Shown here: piece by piece, positions 1 to 12,179 of the stretch | How positions within the stretch are numbered: the first letter of the stretch is position 1 | Layout of the letters: each line of letters opens with the position of its first letter | DNA from: Lingula anatina | Lineage: Eukaryota; Brachiopoda; Lingulata; Lingulida; Lingulidae | Length of the DNA stretch: 64,000 bases | Assembly (NCBI RefSeq): GCF_001039355.2 | Contig: NW_019775502.1 | Span: 46,289-110,288, forward strand | Direction of reading: 5' to 3' | Notes under the pieces: model-generated | Database searches by the model: none | What the model saw: only the letters and a program-made list of their open reading frames with translations | Told to the model about the DNA's origin: nothing | Translations under genes and position numbers: made by a program

Positions 1-958
1 AATGTTTCCACATCACAGATACATTTCTTATGCAGCCATCATTATAAAATGCACCGTCATAATATAACGAAGTCATAAACTAACATTCAGTGTGGGAAAC
101 GATGTAGTAACTTCCTAGTCAGGCATTATTTACTTCAAATTAACAAACACTTTTTGTAACAAATTCAAATGCAGATGCTTTAGCCATTTAGCTTACCCCT
201 TTTTTCTCCTTTTTTCTTTCAAAGTCACCCAAAAAGATACAACTTGGATAGAATAACAGATCAGGCCGTTTTCAAGCACCCTGCAGGACTACTATTTCCA
301 AACAAGGAAAACAATACATCCCATGCCATAAACCTCAAACCACATGACTTCTGAGAAAACAATGCACATTACCAGCCTGGATATATAACATCTGAAACTT
401 CCTTGATATATATACCTCCCCATGGTCCATAGTCTAGGCCCTCACACGGATACAAAGTCCATAAAAAATATCCCAAATTCTTTACCATCATTCTGGAAAT
501 ATCTAACAGCACCTGTATCAAATTCCTTAATACCTAGTATTCAGCATAACATGACTTCATCTCACACCCTAAAAAATGTGATCCTTCGTATGAAATGCTC
601 TGCCTGACTAGTGCCGAAATCGACTTCCTGGTCAAACTGTGTAGTCATTTATATAGCACCAAATGTTACATGTTAACCTGGAGAGATGATCACATATATA
701 CAGCGTACAGTACACCGTGCCATATACATTATGGTACAACATTGTATCTGGGAGGCCCTCTGTGGCCAAATTTCCAAGGCAACAATCAATATATATCCAG
801 ACTTATTAGGCTCTCCACTAGAGTTAATGTTGTTGAATCTAAAGCCTTGGTGTACTGTGTTAGAGTACTGCAATGATGCTGTGTACTCTATGGACATATG
901 TTATACTGACACATACAAACATAATGGTTACATGAAACACAGTATATGTGCGAAAATT
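1..958. other. non-coding stretch, nothing recognised
   Basis: AT-rich sequence with no credible gene, RNA or repeat structure that I can see. Short ORFs on both strands overlap each other and carry no recognisable motif. Confidence 0.6.
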
Positions 959-969
959 CTCTCTCTCTT

Positions 970-1009
<40 letters not shown>

Positions 1010-1010
1010 A

Positions 1011-1063
<53 letters not shown>
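959..1063. repeat. compound (CT)n(CA)n microsatellite
   Basis: About 50 bases of CT repeats, interrupted by a few TTT steps, run directly into about 54 bases of CA repeats. Low-complexity Leu/Ser/His/Thr translations across this tract are artefacts of the repeat. Confidence 0.97.
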
Positions 1064-1066
<3 letters not shown>

Positions 1067-3098
1067 CACATTCACGCAGGTGTACAAAATTTACACTCTC
1101 CCCTGGCCTTAAAAGGCATGATAAAAACTTTCAAAAGCAGACCATTAAATGTGGATAAAAATACTCCCTAAGCAAATAAATAATTCTAAGAACCCTGGCT
1201 TTCCGTGTTACCTTTGATGTGTGTACTTCACAACATGCACCCAGATCTAAACGAAACTAACAGAAGCTACTTACTTCTTGTGTATCTCTTCCTGCAAATA
1301 GCTTTAAACTCAGTATGTATAGTAAAGGTACCTGGCTATAATCAACACTCTCCCATCTATAAAATACATATCTTGATGCCATATACACCTCTGTTATCAA
1401 AATGTATTATATATCCTCTAAATAACTTTTATCTAGGCTGAGGCTTAACTTTAGGATAAATGCCAACTGATAAATGCTGTAGATAATTTACTTTGGCTTA
1501 ACAAAATTGAAAATATTTATTTTTTTTTTTTAATTTTTAAATTTTAAAACTGGCCAATTAAAGTATCTAATGATTTACCTCATAACAAATTTTCAACGGG
1601 ACTAAACTAGATCAAAATGCTTAATATGCACCATTTTCTCAGTCTTACATCACTTACTTTCATTTTCCAATCACAGGTAAGCCTACTTGCTACCTAGCAA
1701 ATTTAAATAAAAATAGATATCACAATTCAATATAGACATCACACATGCTCTTTTAATAAGTCTATGCATTAGTTAACTCACAAACAACAGAAAACAACCT
1801 AAAACCTGAAACATACTGAATCATCTACCTCTGTTTCTTAAAATGTCTCCCAAAGTTGTAGACTATATAGTCACTGTAGCGTATTTCAAGGTTTAAACAG
1901 AAGTAGTAATGCAGATACACCCAATCATTGAATCCTGTCTGTCCTGCTGTATTCTATGGGTCTGGAGGTCAATGGGCCCTCAAGTAGACAGCAGTCAGCC
2001 ACTGCTGAGATAGCCTATCATCAGCACTGGATAATGAAAACAGATGGGACAGTAAACCTTAGAGCAAATTGAATAGCTCTCCATAGATTTGTTCACACTG
2101 GGGAAAAACTTGGACTGGAGAAGTGTCCAAACTTGCATCCTTAGATTGCCAGATTGCATTACCATGATTTTAAATGCCAGAGGGTCTCTCTTTATTCTGG
2201 ATGCCCGAGAGTGAAAGCCCATCCAGTTTCTGTCTAAAAAAAGTTCTTGTCTGAACACGTGGAAGTCTGCACTATAGAGTTGTACAGGTTGAGCAAGTAC
2301 AGAGGCAGAAGTCCACTACCATTCTTAGACTGATCAAAATCAATAAAAGGAATAAATAAAAATAATTAACAAATTAAAAATATCCTAAATTGCACTATTT
2401 TAATGCTTTCACACGTTTAATACACTTCAGTTGTCTAAACAATGGGATAATATTGAAAATGTAATAGTTGATTTTATGAAACTAATCTGAACTAAGCCAC
2501 AAACGTACAGTAGTTATCTTATCTTAGCTTTATTTAATGGTCCTCATGCTGTAATATCTATCACCATGTGAACGTTTTATATTGATTTTGACTCCACTGT
2601 GCAGGACTGTTGTTCAAGTTATATATGTCGAATAAAGATTTACTGAAAGTTTGTCCTCCTTTTTTGCCACATTTGCAGTGAACTTTCGAATTCCCATCAA
2701 ATACCATGTCCCTGATGCTTAATTTTTTGGTATTTAGACAATGGGGATACATGTATTGCCATTTAAACAAGAATGAGATGGAGGGAGGCAACCAAACAGA
2801 AACTACAGGTCATCTGTAGTATCTCTTTTAATTAATTATGGCTGTGTTATCTACTACAACTGAAAAGTAGATAATTAATAAACCCAAAACCCTTATAATG
2901 GTCCAAGTCATCAGAAAAAGTGGATCTGTTCTTATTACGTAATTAAGTATGAAATGGGATTAATAAGACAAAGGTTGCTACTTATCACATATATGTTGAC
3001 AGGATTAAGGAGGTACTGCTGCCATCTGGCCGTTAATTGCGAAACTGACACTCATTGTGACACGTGCGTGTTTGAGTGTTTATATGCGATTGCTTTCT
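1064..3098. other. non-coding stretch
   Basis: No recognisable gene. The region holds a few microexon-sized intervals between AG and GT sites on either strand (for example plus 1638-1671 and minus 1211-1245), but these are too short to separate from chance in AT-rich DNA. Confidence 0.5.
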
Positions 3099-3163
3099 TC
3101 TCTCTCTCTCTCTCACTTTCTGCTTGTGTATATGTGTGGGTGTGATTATCTGCCTATGTACGA

Positions 3164-3226
<63 letters not shown>

Positions 3227-3232
3227 CGCGTG
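3099..3232. repeat. CT tract and (TG)n(CG)n microsatellite
   Basis: A short CT run at 3099-3114 is followed by an uninterrupted TG run from about 3165 to 3217, which ends in alternating CG to about 3232. The long alternating purine-pyrimidine block is of the kind that can adopt Z-DNA. Confidence 0.96.
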
Positions 3233-6200
3233 CAATTGCATGTATACACATGCTTTCCCAACTTTAAAGCCACTTCATCACTGAAACACAACTCCTTTCA
3301 ATCTATCAGTAACAGATTTACAGTTTATCAAACATATCCCACATAATCTGATCACTTCTTACAGCTCACAAAGCATCAAGCCAGTCAGGAAGGTACCCTC
3401 ACCTCTAAAAGTTCATAATGGCATTATCTTATTATAAATACCATATCAACATTCCCTTCAACCTTTTTCCTTAAAGCTGATTTCATCACTACCCACTTAG
3501 TGAAGACCATTCAGCTTTTAGCAGTTTGTCCAATAATTGTCTGATCCTTTCACAATGACTGCTAACATTTGGTTCAGAGATATGATACATAATAACAATA
3601 CCTTGGGGTGTGTAATCTGTTTGCCTATTATCTTACAGTGTGCTTCATATAACTGTATCTTAATTCCTAAAGTGGATGCTGACCTTATGAAGCCCATACA
3701 ATTTAAGTTTGCTATATTGAATGGTCATTTTGGATACTATAAACCTTTACCTACCAGAATTGTGTGAATGCCTGATCTAATAGAATTTTGTTGGCAAAAC
3801 ATTAGAAGATTAAGAAGATTAATTAGATAAACTTCAGATATGCTTGGCCATACCAAAAGTAATAAGAACAACTTTATCATAAATGCTGGCTTATCCTCTT
3901 TGCATACTATCCACAGCTTAAAAAGAAATTCAGAGGACACAGAACCAAGGATGCTCAACGTTCACTGTTATAACTGTCAGATAAAATACAGTGCCAAATG
4001 ACACTATATCTGTCACTCCATCAGTCCCAGTGTCTGTATTTGTCTTATCAAAGTCGGCCAATTCAAGCAGATCTGCATCACTATTTGCTACACAGGTTCT
4101 GTACAAACATAAATCCATCTAGTGAAAAAAATCTGCAAGAAAAACACAGGTTCATAAAATCATATCTTTAGCTCTCAGGCCCCAAATCAGCATAACCAAT
4201 CATCTCTCCTATATCTAATAAATTATATGCTGCAGATAGAAAGAAATTTGGTTTTATCCAATTCTTAAAGCTTTCAATTCTTCTACAGGCCCTCTAGGAG
4301 CATTGTGATTCTCTGTTTCAAGATATGTACAAGAATATAATAGAACAAGCTGAATTCAGACAGAAACAGTCCAATACACGGCTATACAGGCCCTGCTGGG
4401 GCATATTTGTACATCCATCATCTTCACATACAAAAGACTATGTAATTTAGCAGAGGATGAAATTTATGCTACACAGTTTCCTGCTTTTTGCCTTTTCATG
4501 CAGATCTTTTCAGATGAATCTCAGATACAGATCTGCATTTATTAGGCACAGAGCAGGAAATGTGTAGCCTAGCGTGGTGAATGAAGGCTTGGAGCGCCAA
4601 CTGGTTGGATAATTACTATAGGAAAAACAATCAATGACCACTGAACATGGTGCAGTGTAGACCAAAATATCAAGACAAAAATGCAACACATTTATCTAAA
4701 CAAACTGGAGACATATAGACTGAAGGGTTTGGGCTTGAAGGGATGACTTAACGAAATATATCAAAATTTACCATTATATCAGAAACATTCTCTAAATAAG
4801 TTAACTAAGTATACATTTGAAAGGCTCTAAACATGTGCCCAAGAACAGAAAAGTCACCTTTTAATGTGCCTCACACAAAAAACTCCTAATATATTATCCC
4901 AGCTTACTGATTTACATGTCTAGCCAACAAATGGAGTAAAAAAAGACAATTCACCAGACTAGACAGGTCAGGTGGGGAAAAAAAAGTAGACTTCTCACAT
5001 TGTCAAAATACCCAAGCAATTTCCTTTTTACCTTTAAAAAACTGCACTCAGATTCACCTCTCTCTAGAGATCTCCCAGTGCCAGGCCCATTCATACACCT
5101 CCTGTCTGTCTTTGTTTACTCCTTCCCTCTTTCTTTTTATAAACTCTTCTGCACTTAACTTATTACTAGAGCAGTTCTAAAGTAACCAGCAGAGGAGACT
5201 GTTGGAATCTTACTTCAAACAAACTCCCCTCTCCATTCATGTTCCCTCACAGGGACTGAGTCAAAACAGCAAATGTAATCTTGGGAGGTTAAAGGGTGCA
5301 CATCATAGCAGAAATGTCTACACCAGATATAAATTAATAGGCTGAATGAAGAGGGGAAAAGTCATCACTTAAGACAGCTTACAGCTGTCAAATATATTTC
5401 GCAGACTGATTTTTTTCAAATCTAAATGAGATAACATACTTCAAGAAGTCAGATAATAAACCGAGAATGGTGAAAGGGTGCAACTGATACCATAAATTTT
5501 TGGTCTACATTTAGATCCTGCCACTTCAAACAAACCATCTTCTTTCAAGTCTATAAAACTAATGTTGAATTGTCAAATACTATTCAAACAGATGAATAAA
5601 TGAATGAATGAAAAAAAAGAAGAATGGAAGGAAGGAAGGCATAAAGGAATGAAGAATAGCAGGAAGGACAGATTATACAAAAATCTCTCTCCAAATTGCT
5701 GCCTAAAACAAATACCAATTGGGAATGGGCAAAAGTTCAATTCAGTGACGAGTCTATGAAATATGACATTAAAACACTTCTACCATATCTTCTAACTTTT
5801 TGTTATAATCAAAGCAAACCTGATAACACCATATACTGAATTATTCATCAAATCTTCTCCAATGTACACTCTTGACATGCTCCCTAACCATTACATTGAA
5901 CCAGAGAAACAAACTGATAACCAAGGCCTCAGTGGGTCTGGCATTCCTGGTGCAGGCTTCATTGAGAGAATACTTTTTGCAGTGATAAATGATAGATAGG
6001 TTACTCCAGGAGGTTTAGAAGTCTTACATGTTGATATAAGGTATAGAATATCAGAAAACCAATATTAAGTTCCTTCAGTTGGGTTATGTATGACTACACA
6101 GATGGCTAAAAACAAGTATACGAGATTCTCTTGTTGTTATAACTTATCTGATATAGAAGTGATAAAGATGGTGGAAAGGGGTAGACATATATTGCATTAT

Positions 6201-6578
6201 TAATTTGCTGTATCACAGAGTTAATGTTTAATGAGTGTGCCCCTCCAAAAAGGAAGTTAAACTTATTGATTTGGTTTGCAGTAAATATTCCCACTGTACT
6301 GATTCATGTGATGATTTCTAGTGCTACATGCACTCAATCTCAAGTGCAAATATTTCCTGCCATCTGATATGGTACTTTCACATAAAGAAAAGTATATCTG
6401 TCACAAAACCCTCCTCTTATTAGTTTGTTCAACTTCCCATATGAATAATTTATTCTCCTATCTATCCTGGTAAAAAGGCAAACAGACAAGACTTCTGCTA
6501 AATATTTGTCTAATCTTAGAAACAGAAATAAAAAAAATTACAACTTTCACAAAATCAAATCAATTCAAAGCAACTCAC
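3233..6578. other. non-coding stretch with local low complexity
   Basis: Apart from the weak exon candidate at 3930-4118, no gene is recognisable. Around 5585-5640 there are short GAAT and GGAA tandem runs. Elsewhere the sequence is unstructured and AT-rich. Confidence 0.5.
3930..4118 (-). CDS. possible 3'-terminal exon, unknown protein
   Basis: On the minus strand a strong pyrimidine tract with two AG acceptors (ending near 4132 and 4119) precedes a 62-codon open frame that starts with ATG immediately after the second acceptor and ends in TGA at 3930-3932. The predicted peptide is rich in Asp and Thr in its middle (for example DKTNTDTGTDGVTD) and hydrophobic towards the end. No good splice donor lies inside, so it would be a terminal exon or part of a 3' UTR. 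No family is recognised. Lengths like this occur by chance here, so this is a weak call resting mainly on the acceptor quality. Confidence 0.2.
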   Translation of the reverse strand: MDLCLYRTCVANSDADLLELADFDKTNTDTGTDGVTDIVSFGTVFYLTVITVNVEHPWFCVL

Positions 6579-6645
6579 CAAAATCCAACAGAACTTCACC
6601 TCTTTCAGATTTTTCTTAACGTCTCTCCTCGGCTGTCAACAGTCC
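6579..6645 (-). CDS. candidate exon with in-frame stop (C-terminal or poison exon)
   Basis: On the minus strand a clean acceptor (pyrimidine-rich, ending TTTCAG at 6646-6647) and a consensus donor (TTTTG followed by GTGAGTTG) bound a 67-bp interval. Read in the phase left by the 36.5 kb or 40.4 kb candidate exons (one carried-over base), it encodes TVDSRGETLRKI followed by TGA, with 26 nt left before the donor, short enough to escape nonsense-mediated decay. Another frame gives only GLLTAEERR and then a stop. It could therefore be the C-terminal coding exon of a minus-strand gene, a UTR exon, or a poison exon. Both splice sites are good, but there is no homology evidence. Confidence 0.33.
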
Positions 6646-7790
6646 CTGAAATCAAAAGATGTCAATGTGTAATGAGTGTTGCCCTATAGATCTTCCTACT
6701 TAGTTCAAAGTAAATACCCACAAGGACAGTACCACCCTTTCACACTAGACACAATCCAGTCTGTCTGGACTTGTTAAAACTTCAATACACTACATAATCA
6801 CGTAATCACGTTCACAAATCTCACTCCGAGATCTGCACTAAACCAGGTCAATATGGATAGTGAGGGTATTTTGTATTGTAATCAAGCTAGTGGCCACATA
6901 GCATTCTTCCAAACAAAAAATGGAAACAAGAAATTTAAACTGTGTTGGCACTGGATTACAAGTCACAACTATTTATCATTTAGACCAACTTGATTCGGTC
7001 TGCCTTGGTGTCTTGAGTGAACACGGTCCAGATCTGCCCTTGTTAAACTTCAACACTCACTGTTGTCTACCATAACCCTGTTAAATGTTTACTGCTACCC
7101 ATTCTTGTTGCTACCCATAAAACACTGTAATCTCTTTAGAAATAATGACCACAACATGAACACTAGTACCTTATTATTGAAATTATTCCAGATAGAAACT
7201 AGTTATGCAACAAACACACTATAAAGGAAATGAATGTGGAAGCCAAGGAGTGGGTTGAGGAAGCCTGAAAAATGTTTGAAATAAGAAATTGTGTAAGATG
7301 AAAATTAAGACCTATCCAATATTTTACTGTGTTGTGATTATCAAGTGTTTATGAGGCGTACAGTGTTATCAGTTCTCCACTTGAGTCTTATCACAGTGTG
7401 CTAATGGCTAACTGTAAGGGACAATACAGGATATGGTTTACACTATGTATATCATTGACTAGATTATGCTGAGGGTACAGAACTTTGAAGGCACATACCA
7501 ATATATAACTCCATGTTCTCTCTCTCTCTCTCTGAAAATCAGTGTATTTCACAAGTTTGTTGGCCACTGATCTGTGATAACCTCAGGAGTTCACTTCAAT
7601 TATAATTTGAGATATATATTTATGTAGTAGACAGGAATATTCCTCTATCATTAAAATCCATACCCAATCTGTGTAACAGTCAATAAACACCAGAACAAAC
7701 CACTGTTACATGTTGAAAACTTCCCTATTTTAAACACCATTTACTTGTACTCACTGCAATCAAACCTTTCAGCAATTATCTACCAAACTA

Positions 7791-7814
7791 CATCATCATC
7801 ATCATCATCATCAT
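7791..7814. repeat. (CAT)8 trinucleotide microsatellite
   Basis: Eight perfect CAT units on the plus strand. Confidence 0.95.
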
Positions 7815-8748
7815 TAAAGGAAGTCTGCCTACAGAACTCTTAACTCCTAGATCTAAGCCGTATTTTCCTCCATCGTTTTTGTGCACATATCTCCACGGTA
7901 ACACAAGTCTGTAGTGACATGAAGAGTAGTAATGCTGTAAAGACAGATAACAGGCTGACAATACAGCTTACCCTTCACAACTGTCAGACAGCAAGCACTT
8001 GTAGTAAACCAACACCAACTTTTGTTTGGGTCAGTTCAATCAGCACTGTGATATACACCACAAGTAGGTGTTGATTAATGACTCTTTTTCTTTTTGCTTT
8101 TCTTTTTTGTTCTGAAACAATTCAGAAGTAAAACTCCACTTAACTGTCAATTTGTCATCTGTTTCCGGGGTTCATATATCTTTCAATAATGGACATCTAA
8201 ATCTTTGCTAATCATGATTCTTTAATTCTTGTATTTTATAGCCCCTCCCAATGTAAACAACCATAACACAGAAGAGGCTGATAATCAACAAATAAAAACT
8301 GTACCTCGCCAACTAAACAAGCCACTTAATCATCATCTTCAGACATTTTCTCAACATACGTCTCAACAAACAAACCACATCACCAACAGAGGAATATCTT
8401 CACTGTGTATATCACCATTTAATTTCATACACGGCACGGAAATTAAGACAAATTTCAGTGGACGTCAAACTTATCTTCACTTTCCCAGCATATCTGGCCG
8501 TGTATCAGTGTTATTTTTACCTTCATGGCCCCTGATAACTGGCAAGATAACTGTACTGCTACAGGAACAAAGGGAGGACCAAAATCAGTACAAACACCTA
8601 CAGTATCCACCCAACTGGCTACAACTACTGTTGTTGTAATACAGGAGCAATAATTGTAATTTGATTGTTGATGAGAATACCTAAATATTATATGTATCTT
8701 CACATTCACATCACGTGTTATCTATATTGCTGTGCTAAAATAGATCTG

Positions 8749-8771
8749 AAAAAAAAAAAATTTTTTTTTTT
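8749..8771. repeat. A12T11 palindromic tract
   Basis: Twelve A followed directly by eleven T, a self-complementary low-complexity tract with no spacer. Confidence 0.9.
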
Positions 8772-11324
8772 CACAACAACCACATCGATTACTAGGCCCA
8801 AGTTGCTAGCCACCATTCACAAGTGATAGGATATGCTAAAATATAACAATCAGAGAATACAAGAGTGTCTACTTCCAACAATTATAAAACGCTCCAGAAA
8901 TTTTTGTTCTCTGTTCCTCACATTACCGAATATCCGAATTAATGAGATGATTTTTACAGACAAGAGCATCATCAACTTCAAACAACTCATCGTCTATTGT
9001 TATGCGATGTACACAAGCTGCTTTGATTAGCAAATGAACATCAACATTCACTTAACATACCGACCTTATAACTGGTTATATAAATGGTACAATCAAGGTA
9101 ATTCAAAGGCTTTGTAATCTTTTCTGATTGCTAATGACGAGACAGACCACCAAGAGACTTGGAAATGTATCAGTTATATCGATTCTCATAATACTGCTTT
9201 CAAGCTAAAAAGCATCACAGCTATGAAAGTTTCAAACTCATGTACAGCCATTAGTTTTCAACAAAGAATATTATACATTTTTTAACAAAAAACATTTTTC
9301 CTATCATCTTTCCTTCATAATGAAACTCAAAGCCAGCTAAAACTTCTGTCATGATTGTGTAACTTTGACATAAAAATGCTTTATGTCGTAGACTCAGTTC
9401 TATTGTTATCTTTGGCCTGGAAATATCAATAGCTCAAGATCAGTAACAAATCTCGAACTTTTACAAACAACAATATTTTACCTTCTGGAAAGCAGGTACA
9501 GTGTTGAAGAAAAGTCAAGCATCTACTATTAAATTGGTGTAGTACAATAAGTAACACAACCAGCACACACATAAAAACTCCTCTCTTCCTCGCTCAAATC
9601 CTGTAGCAGCCAGAAGTTGACAAGAATACAACACGGGACAGGGACAGCACTGGATGAGTGATATTGTGAGTGTCACCCTGTCGCCACGCCAGGCTACAGC
9701 TCAGTGGCTTCACCTCAATTATGCCATGCATACCAAGCAGCCAGCACAGGTTAGCACGGGGCAGGTGACAGCCGAGCTTTAACGGGGAGATGGGGGCGTG
9801 AGATAGGACAGAGGTGACCCATCTTCTTTTAACTTATTATAGTCTGGGTGTGGATTAGAATATGACACTCCTTTTAACTGACACTGATGGGCGGCTTGCT
9901 TTTTCTTTTCTTTTTTTACTCCTTTGAAGTTTTTTTTTTCCTCTAGTATGTCTCATACAAGGGAAAATTTGTCTCTAACAAGAGAAAATGATCAAAAGGG
10001 GGAAGAACTGAGGTTTTATGAAACAATACTCCCCTTCAAACTGTATTTATAATAAGAATAAAAAAAACAAATGTAAAAAAAATTATCAGATGTTGGAGTC
10101 AGAGAGAAAACCACATTAGACATATTTTAAGTAAAATATGTCTTAAAATAGATCAAACTATGCTGTACTTTTTATTTTTGAAACTAAGGAATCAAACAAA
10201 CTGGTAACACTTTCTGTTTTCATGAATACAAACTGTTATATCCACTCACCTTACTTCTTCAAACAACTTTCCTCTATCTGCCTACTTGCAAAAATCACCC
10301 ACAACAAATATGTATAAAAAGAACAATTAACATTCTATAGACTCCACACTGCTACATCCTGGTTTAAAGACTAAAAGACAAACAATTCAACCTGCATGCA
10401 TCACTACGTCCTGGTATCCTATTAGCTTCTAGTATTTCATTTCCTATCACATATCCCAGAGAGAGGATTTTTTCACTAATTAGCATTATGTCATCATAAC
10501 ATGACAACTTCAAGTATATTACATGTGATGCCATTTCCTAAGCTCGTTACTCAATTTGGAAAAATACCTACTACTCTAAATTTTGAATCATCCATTTACA
10601 TTTGCATTACTAATCAACTAAAAAAAACGACAAAATTTTGCTATACAATTACCTTATTTAACTGTTTATGGTCACTTACTTGGAATGGTTCCAGATATAT
10701 GTGTTCAGGCTCCAATCAGCATTTTATATCATCATGATCAAAATCAATCATTAACTAGCTGATACATAACCCAGCTTCTGAAGCAGTACCTATATAACAT
10801 TGTTTTAGACATCGGATACAGACTTAGATCCAATGTAACAGTTCAGGGTTATTCCCATGGTTTATTTGTATTATAACCTTTTTTTTTAGAAGAGGAGTAA
10901 TTCTGAGTTTCACTTTCTATTCATCTGGAAATCTTACATTTCACCCTCACCTTCACAGTGAACAGAGGCATGCCCTTACATTTCAATACATATTTGTCAC
11001 ATCTTATTAATTCCTAGGGGGAATTGTTTCATCACTTTTTGGGCTGAATTCATACCCAATGCTTTCAACTATAGACAGACCATCTTAGTCATCGCAGAGG
11101 TACGGAACTAAGTTCAATACATTTAGTGCATAGTTATTGGACTGGTCAGTTCTGCTTTAATGACCACTACTTAGTCAGCACTGAATTTTGACTACTTGTC
11201 AATATTTGCTTGTACATGAATAATGAATACAGGACAATACAGAATACATGATGCTAGGTATCTTTCTGGCGATCTTCTGGAATTTTTTTATTTTCTTCAC
11301 ATACAATCTTTTTTTTTTTTTTTT

Positions 11325-11325
11325 N
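11325..11325. other. single-N contig join
   Basis: One N interrupts the sequence directly after a long poly-T run. This is most likely a closed or unsized assembly gap at a homopolymer. Confidence 0.8.
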
Positions 11326-11549
11326 GTTGGATAATTAATGGAAAAAGGTTAAAATAATGGGAGTCATTTCTGAAATTGGGTACTTAATGGATTAAGGGGT
11401 AGCAAAAGGGTTAGTTGGCCTGAAGAATAGAGCAAGCTCATTCTACGCTAAATACACAATGAACCACGGATTCTCATTTACCTTATAAAAATTAAGCAAA
11501 CCGAGTTCATTAGATCAGATCAAAAATAGAAGTATTGCATTGTGACTCT

Positions 11550-12179
11550 AATCCTTCATGTAATTATCCTTTGGCAAGTGAATAAAAGCAAAATTTAATC
11601 AAATCAAAATTTAGTCTTTCTAGATTGTAACACACTGGTAATACAGTGAACAGCAAATAAACTAAGTGCCACCACTAATGGTTTTAACCGCCCTACCTGG
11701 GAGTATAGCATGTCATCCTTAGGCATCTGTATCAAATTGTATCTAATTGTATCAAACTGGATCTAACTTCTCATGCTTGGCAGACACTGGTGTTTGCCTT
11801 CTAGCCCAGAAGCCAGTAACTTGAGTCTGGCACAGCAATGTCAAGCCACAATGTCACGTAGGGTTGAATAAACACCATTGTCTTCTATAAAACCATACAA
11901 TCTCCCCTAGAATACCATACAATTCAATACATTAAGCTAGGGTTTGGCAGTTGCATTCACACCTAGATTATTTTAGACTGAATGCTGGTGTGAAATATGT
12001 TATAAGAGGGACGTATTGCAGAACTAAAGCCTCTACAAACTATGAAATGTATGTGGGTATTGTCACCAGAATCAGTTGTTCACTGTATTACCAGTGTGTT
12101 ACAATCTAGAAAGACTAAATTTTGATTTGATTAAATTTTGCTTTTATTCACTTGCCAAAGGATAATTACATGAAGGATT
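11550..12179. repeat. 103-bp inverted repeat with 424-bp spacer
   Basis: Bases 11550-11652 reappear as their reverse complement at 12077-12179; by eye all 103 positions match. The 424-bp spacer (11653-12076) contains no ORF or recognisable repeat. The arms are AT-rich and no target-site duplication is evident at the outer ends. It could be a young inverted duplication, an element with long terminal inverted repeats, or an assembly fold-back error. Confidence 0.9.

Larger units (their letters stand above)
6646..11549. other. non-coding stretch
   Basis: No recognisable gene. A 136-codon plus-strand ORF at 8229-8639 is the longest in the window, but it has no motif and no convincing donor and is within chance expectation. 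The stretch also holds a CAT microsatellite, an A/T palindrome and a contig join, listed separately. Confidence 0.5.

Noticed and set aside
2044-2210. CACTGGGGAAAAA-like motif resembling a C2H2 zinc-finger linker
   Set aside because: The cysteine/histidine spacing of a finger is absent in every frame.
1995-2258. 87-codon minus-strand ORF
   Set aside because: No motif, no splice context, and within chance expectation.
8229-8639. 136-codon plus-strand ORF
   Set aside because: The longest real-sequence ORF, but with no motif, no good donor and no compositional bias. One or two of this length are expected by chance in 64 kb at this GC content.
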